Assembly (NCBI GenBank): GCA_964400735.1
Contig: CAYNVQ010000002.1
Span: forward strand, 310,001-374,000
Source of the DNA: CAYNVQ01 sp964400735
Lineage (GTDB): Bacteria > Acidobacteriota > Aminicenantia > Aminicenantales > Aminicenantaceae
Length of the DNA: 64,000 nt
Direction: 5' to 3'
Shown here one piece after another: positions 15,810 through 24,287 of the stretch. The notes beneath the pieces were generated by a model. The model was not told the DNA's origin and made no database searches. It saw only the letters and a program-made list of their open reading frames with translations. The number at the start of each line of letters is the position of its first letter. The stretch's first letter is position 1. A program made the position numbers and the translations under genes.

Positions 15810-17078
15810 ATGAGGGTCAAAAAGAAAATAACCAGACGGGAATTTCTCAAAGGATCGATAACTGCTGCTGCTTTCACCATCGTCCCTCGCTATGTTCTGG
15901 GCGGTCAGGGCTATGCGCCACCCAGCGATCAGTTGACCCGGGCCGTGATCGGAGTGGGCGGAATGGGAAAAGCTCATCTCCGTTACACGAATGCCCGGCT
16001 TTTGGCTGTTTGTGATGTGGATGCTGACCACTTGAGGACAGCCCTGGAGATGGCCGGTCCGGGTGTCAAAGGGTACAGGGATTTCCGGGAGGTGCTCGAA
16101 AGGACGGATATCGATTTCGTTCACATTCCGACCCCGCCGCACTGGCACGCATTGATTTCCATAGCAGCCGCTGAAGCCGGTAAGGATGTATGGTGCGAGA
16201 AGCCCATGACACGGACGATCGGCGAGGGCCAGAAGGTCATCGAAGCTGTCCAGAAAAACGGCCGGATTTTCCGCATCAACACCTGGTTCAGGTTTCAGGA
16301 CCGGTTTTATGGGTTTGGAACTACGGTGAAACCCATAAAAAAAGCAGTACAGGGAGGTCTATTGGGCTGGCCGCTCAAGGTCACGGTCAACGCTGCGACC
16401 GGCTTCGACTGGAAGTTCTACTGGGTAGGGCAGACCCATCTGAAACCCGAGCCCGTGCCCGTCGAGCTGGATTACGATATGTGGCTCGGCCCGGCGCCCT
16501 ACAAGCCTTACCATCACCACCGGGTGCACGGCACCTTCCGGGGATACTGGGATTACGACGGCGGAGGCCTGGGAGACATGGGCATGCATTATCTCGACCC
16601 GGTTCAGTATATCTTGGACAAAGACGATACCAGTCCGGTGATAATCGAGGCCGATTGCCCCCAGCAGCATCCCGATGCCTGCGGCACCTGGAGAAAGATC
16701 CGTCTGCAATATGGCGATGGATGCGAGATTATCCTGGATGGAGAGGCGAGGGAAGAAAACGTTCCGTTTATAGAAGGGCCTGAGGGCAAACTTTTCAAAA
16801 ATCTGGAATCCGATATTCCTCATCTGAAAGACAAGGTGGCTTCCCTTCCTGATCCTGAGGCTCAGGTGACCGATTTCATCGAGGCGGTCAGGTCCCGGAG
16901 GAAGTTCGCTCTCCACGAGGAAAACGGGCACCGGTCGTGTACTCTGGTCAATCTGAGCAAGATCGCTGTTCGGCTGGGGCGGCCGCTTCGATTCGATCCG
17001 GTTCTTCAGCGGTTCATAGAGGACGAGGAGGCCAACCGGTTGGTCGACCAGCCCATGAGGGGACCCTGGCATCTGTGA
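15810..17078 (+). CDS. Tat-exported Gfo/Idh/MocA family oxidoreductase
   Basis: 422 residues. A twin-arginine signal (TRREFLKGSITAAAF) sits at the N-terminus. The Rossmann fold follows (AVIGVGGMGKAHL, AVCDVD), then PPHWHALISIAAAEAGKDVWCEKP with the catalytic EKP lysine, and a C-terminal alpha/beta domain with the DYDMWLGPAPYKPY and GGGLGDMGMHYLD blocks typical of Tat-exported members. Such enzymes oxidise sugars or polyols with a tightly bound NAD(P), as in glucose-fructose oxidoreductase. The stop overlaps the next gene's ATG (TGATG), so it is translationally coupled to the DUF1080 protein, suggesting that it makes the keto sugar which that protein cleaves. Confidence 0.92.
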   Translation: MRVKKKITRREFLKGSITAAAFTIVPRYVLGGQGYAPPSDQLTRAVIGVGGMGKAHLRYTNARLLAVCDVDADHLRTALEMAGPGVKGYRDFREVLERTDIDFVHIPTPPHWHALISIAAAEAGKDVWCEKPMTRTIGEGQKVIEAVQKNGRIFRINTWFRFQDRFYGFGTTVKPIKKAVQGGLLGWPLKVTVNAATGFDWKFYWVGQTHLKPEPVPVELDYDMWLGPAPYKPYHHHRVHGTFRGYWDYDGGGLGDMGMHYLDPVQYILDKDDTSPVIIEADCPQQHPDACGTWRKIRLQYGDGCEIILDGEAREENVPFIEGPEGKLFKNLESDIPHLKDKVASLPDPEAQVTDFIEAVRSRRKFALHEENGHRSCTLVNLSKIAVRLGRPLRFDPVLQRFIEDEEANRLVDQPMRGPWHL

Positions 17079-20000
17079 TGGGGTATCCGATGGAGAAAAA
17101 GGTAAGAATGAGAAAGCTGAATAAAGCGGCCGGGCTGATTTGGCTATTCGTTTTATGGAATGGCTTTATCGTCCCTGGAGAGGTTTTGGCCGCTGGCGGT
17201 GTATCGACTGGACTGCCTGTCGATGTCGATCAGAAGTCAGCGTCTCTGGTTGAGCAGTTGGTCCAAAAGTTTCCGGCTCAGGATGCCGAACAAAAGGATC
17301 GGTTGTCGGCTGAGCTGTTCCGGCTAGGACAGAAGGGAATACTGGATCTCTGCCGGATGCTTCTTCCTCCGGAAAAGGGGGACGATACCAAAGCCCGTTA
17401 TGCTGTGGATGCCCTGGCCACTTATGTGATGCAGAATGGTTTGGAAAAAGAGCGCGAGATTTTTGCCAAGACGTTGATCGAAGCTTTGGAAAAACAGACC
17501 GAAAAGGAAGTCCAGGCTTTTTTACTCAGCCAGCTTCAGCGGACGGGAAAGCGAGAGTCGGTCAAGCCCTTGCGGAAGTATCTCAGCGATAAAAGATTGT
17601 GTGATCCGGCAGCTCAAGTCCTATTGGCCATAGGTACTCCGGAGGCTGAAAAGGCTTTGCTCAAAGCGTTAAAAGATGTGCCGGATGAAAACAAGGTTAC
17701 CCTGATTAAGACATTGGGTGAGATGAAGAGTGAAAAGGCGGTCAAAAAGATTGTCAAATGGGCTGAAAGTCCGGACGATGACCTCCGTCAGGTCACGCTG
17801 TTTGCCCTGGCCAATATAGGGGATCCCGATGTGGAAGAAGTATTGAATCAGGTTTCCGTGTCAGCCCCGTCGTATGAGAGGACAATGGCTCCGACTCTTT
17901 ATCTTCTCTATGCGCGTCGGCTGGCCGAGAAGGACCATAAGATGAAGGCCGCCAATATTTGCCGGCGCCTGATCGAAAATTACAAGGCCCCCCAGGAGAG
18001 CCACATACAATGTAGGGCTGTGAGTATTTTGGTGGATGTGCTGGGGGAGGCAGCCCTTGAGGATCTTCTGCACTCCATGGACACTCCGAACCGGGAATTA
18101 CGGGCCAGATCGCTCGAGCTTGCCGACAGGATTCCAGGCGAAGCAGCCACTTCGAGGTGGATCGAAAAGATAGAGGAGGTCCCGGCCGACGTGCAGGCCC
18201 AGATCATCGACATGCTGGGCAACAGAGGGGATAAGACGGCTTTGCCCGTACTTCGGCAGAAGATGAGGAGCCATAGGAGGGAGGTCAAGTTAGCCTCCAT
18301 TCCTGCCGTAGCCAAGCTTGGCGGAGCCGAGGTGTTTTCAGATCTTTTGGTATTGCTGCGCACCGACCAGCAGGATGAGGTAGCCGTCATCAAACAGGCA
18401 TTGCTGGGTTATCCGAGTGATTTGCTCCTTCCGGAAGCTGTCGAGGCCATAGAAAAGGTGCCCGCTTTATCCAAGGTGGCTTTGATCGAGATCCTTTCCC
18501 AGAGGCACGCCGGAGATCGTGTAGGGGTTGTATTTGCCCAGACTGCAAGTGAGAACGAAGAGGTACGGGGGGCAGCCCTTGCCGGCCTGGAAAATTTGGT
18601 CGGTGAAAGGGATGTGATTCGTTTGATCGAGATGCTCTTGAAAACAGATGATAACCGAGAAATCCGTTTCATTCAAAATGCATTGGTTGCTGCTGCCAAT
18701 CAGAATGAGGACAAGGAAAGACGGGCCGATCTGATACTCCAAGCTCTGGAGACGGCAGAAGGGGAGAAGCAGGTCGATCTGCTGCGTTTGCTTTCGAGAA
18801 TCGGCGGCCAGAGAGCACTTCAGGCTGTCGTAGCCAAGACCAAGAGCGAAAATTCCAGAATCCGGACAGTGGCCATATCCGTACTGGCCGCGTGGCCCGA
18901 TTGTGATGCTATGCAGAATCTTTTGGAAATCTGCCGGAGCACAGAGGACCAAAAGCATCTTCTGGTAGCCACTCAGGGCTATCTCCGTTTGATCGATGAA
19001 TCAGGATTGGACGCTGATGGGAAAATCAGGCGTTACAGGGAGTTATTGAATACCCTATCCGACCCTGCGGCAAGGGCTATCGTTTTGGCCGGACTCGGAG
19101 CCATAGGCTCAATGGAAGCTTTTCGTATGGCTGCCTTCTTTCTGGACGATTCGGAATTACGCTCGAAGGCGGCGGAGGCCATGGCCCGGATCGTTTTTTC
19201 TGGTCTTGATTTAGAGAAGGAAATTTCTAGGCATGAGCTTCTCTCGATATACCAAAAGGCTGCGGCAGCGGTGGAGGATTCTTCCCTAAGGGAGAGGCTT
19301 GACGGGGAAATCGGCTCTCTCTTGAAAGAGGAAGAGTTCGTTCCCCTTTTCAACGGCAGGGATCTTACCGGATGGAAGGGACTGGTCGGCGATCCGGTAA
19401 AGAGGACGGCGATGAATCCGGAGTTGCACGAAAAGGCCCAGATAGAGGCAGACGAGATCATGCGGGCCCACTGGAAAGTCGAAGAGGGCGTTTTGGTGTT
19501 CGACGGAGGGGGGGAAAGTCTGTGTACGGATAAGGATTACGGGGATTTCGAGCTGTTCGTGGACTGGAAGATCGAGGAGGGGGGAGACAGCGGAATCTAT
19601 CTGCGCGGATCGCCCCAGGTCCAGATCTGGGGGCCGGACCAGTCCCTGGATGGGTCGGGCGGCCTATACAACAACCAGAAAGGTCCCAGCAAACCTCTGG
19701 TCCGGGCGGACAATCCTGTGGGAGAATGGAACACCTTTCTGATCAGAATGACCGGAGAGCGGGTGACCGTCTACCTGAACGATGTGCTGGTGACCGACGA
19801 TGTGGTGATGGAAAACTACTGGGAGCGGGACAAGCCGATATATCCCTCCGGACAGATTGAACTCCAGGCCCACAGCACGCCTTTGTATTTTCGCAACATC
19901 TATATTCGGGAAATCCCCAGGGAAACTGGAGAGGAGCAAGATTCAAGCATGCCCGGTCAAATACTGACCGATCAGGAAATTGCAGAGGGCTTTGTCTCTC

Positions 20001-20560
20001 TATTTAACGGGAAAGATTTGACCGGCTGGATTGGCGATAAAGAGGGCTATATGGCGGAGAATGATATGATAGTTGTTTATCCCGCCCGGGGCGGAGGAAA
20101 TCTCTACACCGAAAAGGAATATGGCGATTTTATCCTGCGCTTCGAGTTCAAGCTCACTCCGGGAGCCAACAACGGTCTGGGAATCCGGGCTCCTTTGGAG
20201 GGCGATGCGGCCTATACGGGAATGGAAATCCAGATCCTGGACAATACTTCGGAGAAGTACAAAGATCTCGAGCCCTACCAATACCACGGCTCGATATACG
20301 GGGTGGTGCCAGCCAGACGGGGTTATCTCAGGCCTGTCGGAGAGTGGAACGAGGAAGAGGTAGTCGCTGACGGAACAAGGATAACTGTCAGGCTGAACGG
20401 CGTAACGATCGTAGACGCCGATATCGATGAGGCCGGCACTCCTCAGACTATCGACGGCAGGGACCATCCGGGGCTCAAAAGAGAGAAAGGGCATATCGGC
20501 TTCCTGGGTCACGGCTCGAGGGTGGAATTCCGCCACATCCGCCTCAAAGAGCTCAAATAA
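17078..20560 (+). CDS. Secreted HEAT-repeat protein with two C-terminal DUF1080 (3-keto-disaccharide hydrolase) domains
   Basis: 1160 residues from the ATG overlapping the upstream stop; ATGs at 17090 and 17108 are alternatives with a shorter N-region. A signal peptide ends near VPGEVLAAGG. Residues about 50-745 are HEAT-like helical repeats (ALLKALKDVPDENKVTLIKTLGEM and similar). The first DUF1080 domain is at about 750-945 (FVPLFNGRDLTGWKG, GDSGIYLRGSPQVQIWG) and the second at about 968-1160 (FVSLFNGKDLTGWIG, NNGLGIRAPL, GMEIQILD). DUF1080 is the 3-keto-disaccharide hydrolase domain. It is operonic with the exported oxidoreductase. The double-domain-plus-HEAT layout is unusually large, and its HEAT part resembles that of the ThuA protein at 42540. 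Confidence 0.88.
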   Translation: MGYPMEKKVRMRKLNKAAGLIWLFVLWNGFIVPGEVLAAGGVSTGLPVDVDQKSASLVEQLVQKFPAQDAEQKDRLSAELFRLGQKGILDLCRMLLPPEKGDDTKARYAVDALATYVMQNGLEKEREIFAKTLIEALEKQTEKEVQAFLLSQLQRTGKRESVKPLRKYLSDKRLCDPAAQVLLAIGTPEAEKALLKALKDVPDENKVTLIKTLGEMKSEKAVKKIVKWAESPDDDLRQVTLFALANIGDPDVEEVLNQVSVSAPSYERTMAPTLYLLYARRLAEKDHKMKAANICRRLIENYKAPQESHIQCRAVSILVDVLGEAALEDLLHSMDTPNRELRARSLELADRIPGEAATSRWIEKIEEVPADVQAQIIDMLGNRGDKTALPVLRQKMRSHRREVKLASIPAVAKLGGAEVFSDLLVLLRTDQQDEVAVIKQALLGYPSDLLLPEAVEAIEKVPALSKVALIEILSQRHAGDRVGVVFAQTASENEEVRGAALAGLENLVGERDVIRLIEMLLKTDDNREIRFIQNALVAAANQNEDKERRADLILQALETAEGEKQVDLLRLLSRIGGQRALQAVVAKTKSENSRIRTVAISVLAAWPDCDAMQNLLEICRSTEDQKHLLVATQGYLRLIDESGLDADGKIRRYRELLNTLSDPAARAIVLAGLGAIGSMEAFRMAAFFLDDSELRSKAAEAMARIVFSGLDLEKEISRHELLSIYQKAAAAVEDSSLRERLDGEIGSLLKEEEFVPLFNGRDLTGWKGLVGDPVKRTAMNPELHEKAQIEADEIMRAHWKVEEGVLVFDGGGESLCTDKDYGDFELFVDWKIEEGGDSGIYLRGSPQVQIWGPDQSLDGSGGLYNNQKGPSKPLVRADNPVGEWNTFLIRMTGERVTVYLNDVLVTDDVVMENYWERDKPIYPSGQIELQAHSTPLYFRNIYIREIPRETGEEQDSSMPGQILTDQEIAEGFVSLFNGKDLTGWIGDKEGYMAENDMIVVYPARGGGNLYTEKEYGDFILRFEFKLTPGANNGLGIRAPLEGDAAYTGMEIQILDNTSEKYKDLEPYQYHGSIYGVVPARRGYLRPVGEWNEEEVVADGTRITVRLNGVTIVDADIDEAGTPQTIDGRDHPGLKREKGHIGFLGHGSRVEFRHIRLKELK

Positions 20561-20580
20561 CTTCCAAGGTTCTCTATCAA

Positions 20581-22524
20581 TTAATGAATAAACCTCTTGT
20601 ACCATTGTACCCAGCGTGTTGTTACATCCGCGAACTGTTTCGGTGCTGAAATTCCATGTCCGGCACCGGGATAGAGGACCATCTGCACCTCCACGCTCAG
20701 GTCGGTCAATGCCCGGTAGAGTTCCCAAGCCTGGGCAACGGGAACCCTGTCATCGGCCTCACCGTGGAGAATCAGTGTCGGAGTTGTGCAGTTATGTAAA
20801 AATTCGATAGGGGAGGAGTGCCTGAAATTCTCCATGTTCAGCACCGGCACTCCCTTGAACTCCCAGCGGGCCAAGTCGCCGTGATTGATATCGCTTTGGG
20901 CATACATGCTGACGGTATTCGCGATGCCGGCTACGCTGACGGCTGCCTTGAATCTGTCCGTGTGACCGATGATCCAGTTCGTCATATAGCCGCCGTAACT
21001 CCAGCCGCCGACAACCAATCTTTCCGGATCGGCAATGCCTTCTTCGATGAGGTAATCGACACCTGCCATGATGTCTTTATAGTCGATGTCTCCCAACCGT
21101 CCCCTGTTTGCCTCGTACATCTCGCTGCCGAATCCGATACCCCCCCTGAAGTTTGGTTCGAAGACGATGATTCCTTCCTGGGAAAATAATTGTCCGAAAA
21201 GTCCGAAATCATCCAGGCTCATTCCGTCTGGACCTCCATGGGGAAGAACCATCAGTGGATACTTTTTCGTTTGATCGTAATCGGGAGGCAGGGTCAGCAC
21301 GGCTTCTATCGTATAGCCGTCGAAACTTGGATACCTGATGACCTTTGTCGAGGCTAAATCTTTTTCCGTGATCCATTCGTTCGGACTATAGATGGACTTT
21401 GCGTCGGATGCGGCATCGCCGCAATGATGAACATAGAGTTTTGACGGATTCTGTCCTCTTGTGCCATAAAAACACAGCGAATCGATGGAAGAATTTATGG
21501 AGTAATCGAACGTGACAAAATAGGGTTCAAGAAATGCTTGTATGTTATTATCCTCGACTGTAATCCCATATACTCCCGCGTATGAACGGCGCAAAGTGAG
21601 GAAAGTTATCGTTTTGTTATCAAGCCACTGGACCGACCGCATTGTCGGGTCGAATTTTTCGGTAAGGTTTTTCAGTTCCTTTGTTTTAAGATCGTAGATA
21701 AAAAGCGAATTGTTGGAGGAATAGCCGACAGTATTTCCGGTAAAGGAAATTTTTGTCCCATCCGGAGAAAAACCGACATCCTCGAATGCCTCTGCCCCTT
21801 TGAAAGTAAAAAGTTCATTGTTATCTCTGTCGATAAGGCGAACTATATTGTCCGTTATCTGGTTATAAAGGTCAGAATTATTCGATGTGGTCATGACGAA
21901 ATATTTACCGCCGGGGGAAGGGCACATGTCCATAATGTAGTATGTCCCGTCCGTGATCTTCTTCGTCTCGTTTTTATCTATCAGCGACTGAATCCACAGA
22001 TGGGATGTGGTCTCTTTTGTGCCGATGACATATCCGCCCCCTGCTTCTTCCTCCGCTTTTATAAGATCGGCATCCCGGGAGACAGGAGAAACGCAGGCAA
22101 TGGCTGCGGTATCTATCCATTTGTAAGAATCGACGCCGTTTTCCGCAAACGTGACCTGGTGTGATTCTCCACCACTTAGAGAAATGAGATGCACCTGCGA
22201 TTTCCCCGACCTGTCAGATAAGAAGGCAATCTTCGAACCGTCAGGCGACCACAGAGGATCCGAGTCGTTTTTGTCGGAATTTGTGAGCATCATCCGTTTT
22301 GTTCCATCCGTCGAAATGAGCCATAAGTTAGAGTTTGCCGGACTGTCCCAGTTTTCCTTCTCTCCGAACACATAGACGATCTGGGTGCCGTCCGGGGATA
22401 TTTTCGGGCTGGTAAGGGAACTCATGGCCAGAAAATCCTGTGTGGAGAATTTGTCGATATTTTCCTGGCAAAGGACAGGAAAAGAGATGAATAACGCCAG
22501 CAAAACGGTGCAAAACTTTTTCAT
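20581..22524 (-). CDS. Secreted S9 family prolyl oligopeptidase-like peptidase
   Basis: 647 residues from the ATG beginning MKKFCTVLLALF, preferred over an ATG eight codons upstream because an AAGGAG ribosome site precedes it. A signal peptide ends at VLCQ. The N-terminal part is a seven-bladed propeller of TolB/WD-like repeats (SPKISPDGTQIVYV, PLWSPDGSKIAFLSDRSG). The alpha/beta-hydrolase domain holds GGWSYGGYM (Ser509), DDR (Asp591/592) and PGAGH (His623), a complete triad. It should cleave short peptides in the periplasm. It converges on the DUF1080 gene, with 20 bp between stops. Confidence 0.93.
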   Translation of the reverse strand: MKKFCTVLLALFISFPVLCQENIDKFSTQDFLAMSSLTSPKISPDGTQIVYVFGEKENWDSPANSNLWLISTDGTKRMMLTNSDKNDSDPLWSPDGSKIAFLSDRSGKSQVHLISLSGGESHQVTFAENGVDSYKWIDTAAIACVSPVSRDADLIKAEEEAGGGYVIGTKETTSHLWIQSLIDKNETKKITDGTYYIMDMCPSPGGKYFVMTTSNNSDLYNQITDNIVRLIDRDNNELFTFKGAEAFEDVGFSPDGTKISFTGNTVGYSSNNSLFIYDLKTKELKNLTEKFDPTMRSVQWLDNKTITFLTLRRSYAGVYGITVEDNNIQAFLEPYFVTFDYSINSSIDSLCFYGTRGQNPSKLYVHHCGDAASDAKSIYSPNEWITEKDLASTKVIRYPSFDGYTIEAVLTLPPDYDQTKKYPLMVLPHGGPDGMSLDDFGLFGQLFSQEGIIVFEPNFRGGIGFGSEMYEANRGRLGDIDYKDIMAGVDYLIEEGIADPERLVVGGWSYGGYMTNWIIGHTDRFKAAVSVAGIANTVSMYAQSDINHGDLARWEFKGVPVLNMENFRHSSPIEFLHNCTTPTLILHGEADDRVPVAQAWELYRALTDLSVEVQMVLYPGAGHGISAPKQFADVTTRWVQWYKRFIH

Positions 22525-22764
22525 TCGAGACTCCTTGATAATGGACAAATGTCATCTGAGGGCGCATGCGGACAATGTCCATTTGATGGCATATATCATA
22601 TATACGCAATAACGATGCAGAAGTTCGTGAAATTTTGTTGAAAAAACCGGAATGACCCTACTCTATCACAGAACGCCCCGATCATCAAGGTTCTCCGAAA
22701 AAGCCTCCCTCTATGGCCGATCCCTTATCCGGAATCTAGGATAAAAATTCCTTCTGCACAGGAC

Positions 22765-22791
22765 AAAATCCTATCCCGCAGGATAGATTTT
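22765..22791. repeat. Inverted repeat, candidate activator site
   Basis: AAAATCCTATCC-CGCA-GGATAGATTTT, a near-perfect palindrome with one unpaired base in the left arm. It sits about 155-180 bp before the -24 element of the hydrogenase promoter, a typical distance for an enhancer-binding protein site. The role is inferred. Confidence 0.45.
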
Positions 22792-22946
22792 GGCGGAAAT
22801 CGATCTTTCTCCAAAGGATAGAGATAAGGAGATGCGTTTTTTAGATCCTGCGGGCGAGAGGAGCTGAGTGTATCTACGCCTGATATCTCGGTATTTGGCT
22901 GGCCTGTATCCCGGCTCCATTCCCTAATGAACCAGACTCCCAGCAA

Positions 22947-22961
22947 TGGCACAGACTTTGC
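22947..22961 (+). promoter_or_regulatory. Consensus sigma-54 promoter for the hydrogenase operon
   Basis: TGGCACAGACTTTGC is a perfect TGGCAC-N5-TTGC with GG-N10-GC spacing. It is on the same strand as the hydrogenase genes and is the only strong promoter seen in the gap. Sigma-54 control of [NiFe] hydrogenases is known in several Proteobacteria. Confidence 0.72.
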
Positions 22962-23156
22962 TCTCTATGCTTTCAAAGTCGATTGAAAATTTTGATGGTC
23001 GTGTTCGCTTAAAAATGAATAGCATAAAAAAGCTGAAATACTTGACTTTTCATTTTTCTTACATTAAACATATAAATAATATATTTTATATAAGATTAAC
23101 CAGCCATTATTCTTTGATTTTAGGAAAACGAATAAAATCGATATGAAGGAGGGGAA

Positions 23157-24287
23157 ATGGAAAATAAACCTCAAAATGTCTGGGAAAAAATGCAGGCTCA
23201 GGGTTACTCGAGACGGGATTTTCTTCGCTTTTGCGGATATCTCTCGGCTTCACTGGGACTGGGCACCAGCGGGGTAGTCCCCCTGGCAAGGGCCCTGGAA
23301 AACAAGCCGCGTCCTCCCATCGTTTGGTTCCACTTTCAGGAGTGCACCTGCTGCAGCGAGTCATTCATCAAGTCTTCTCATCCTCTTGTAGCCGATATCG
23401 TTCTGGATAAGGTGTCGCTCGAATACTCCGAAGTCCTCCAGGCGGCTGCCGGCTTCCAGGCCGAGGAGGCGCTGCACCAGGCCATGGAAAAGTATCGGGG
23501 AGAGTACATCATGACCGTAGAGGGATCGATTCCCACCAAAGACGGCGGGGTCTATTGCACCATCGGTGGCCGCACGGCACTGGATATCGTAAAAGAAGCC
23601 GCCCAGGGGGCAAAGGCGGTCATAGCCTGGGGAAGTTGCGCATCCAATGGCTGTGTCCAATCTTCAGATCCCAATCCCACCACCGCTACGCCCATTCACA
23701 AGATCCTCAAGCATGTGGTGAACGTTCCCGGTTGCCCGCCGATTGCCGATGTGATGGCAGGCATCGTCGTTCATCTGCTGGCGTTCGACCGGCTACCCCA
23801 GCTCGACTCCGAGGGGAGGCCAAAAGCCTTTTACTCCACCCGGGTTCATGATTCCTGCTACCGCAGACCTTACTACGATGCTGGCTTGTTCGTCGAGTCT
23901 TTCGACGACGAGAATGCCAAAAAGGGTTACTGTCTGTACAAGATGGGATGCCGCGGCCCTACTACCTATAACTCATGTGGCATCATCCGTTGGAACGGCG
24001 GGGTGAGCTATCCAATCGAATCGGGAGCCCCTTGTATCGGTTGCAGCCAAACCGGATACTTCGACAACGGACCATTCTACAACCGACTGCCTTCCTTCCC
24101 GGGATTTGGAATCGAAACCACTGCTGATAAAATCGGGATCTACCTTGCTGCAGCCACGGGCGGAGCCATCGCTATCCATGCCATCATGACCAACATAAGG
24201 AAGCGGAGGATAATAAAAGCCGAACTCGAAAAAAGTTTGAAGGATAAAGATGTCGAAGAAGCGGAACAGAAACAAGGAGGTGAATGA
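23157..24287 (+). CDS. hyaA: [NiFe] hydrogenase small subunit, oxygen-tolerant type signature
   Basis: 376 residues. A Tat signal (SRRDFLRFCGYLSASLGLG) directs export of the folded heterodimer. The proximal cluster region has ECTCCSES (C63, C65, C66), WGSCASNGCVQ (C161, C166) and VPGCPP (C193). These are six cysteines at the spacing of E. coli Hyd-1 HyaA (17, 19, 20, 115, 120, 149), including the two extra cysteines that make a [4Fe-3S] cluster. Medial and distal cluster ligands follow (HDSCYRR, KMGCRGPTTYNSCG, CIGCSQTGYFD). A C-terminal membrane helix (IYLAAATGGAIAIHAI) anchors it. It overlaps the large-subunit gene by one to four bases. Confidence 0.95.
   Translation: MENKPQNVWEKMQAQGYSRRDFLRFCGYLSASLGLGTSGVVPLARALENKPRPPIVWFHFQECTCCSESFIKSSHPLVADIVLDKVSLEYSEVLQAAAGFQAEEALHQAMEKYRGEYIMTVEGSIPTKDGGVYCTIGGRTALDIVKEAAQGAKAVIAWGSCASNGCVQSSDPNPTTATPIHKILKHVVNVPGCPPIADVMAGIVVHLLAFDRLPQLDSEGRPKAFYSTRVHDSCYRRPYYDAGLFVESFDDENAKKGYCLYKMGCRGPTTYNSCGIIRWNGGVSYPIESGAPCIGCSQTGYFDNGPFYNRLPSFPGFGIETTADKIGIYLAAATGGAIAIHAIMTNIRKRRIIKAELEKSLKDKDVEEAEQKQGGE

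Larger units (their letters stand above)
22525..23156. other. Regulatory gap upstream of the hydrogenase operon
   Basis: 632 bp, divergent. It carries an inverted repeat at 22765-22791 and the sigma-54 promoter at 22947. A 196 bp AT-rich leader (22962-23156) precedes the ribosome site GAAGGAGGGG. No gene-like frame is seen. Confidence 0.55.

Noticed and set aside
16937..17077. Extension of the HEAT-DUF1080 gene upstream of 17078
   Set aside because: It overlaps the oxidoreductase coding sequence; a coupled TGATG start and a signal peptide support 17078.
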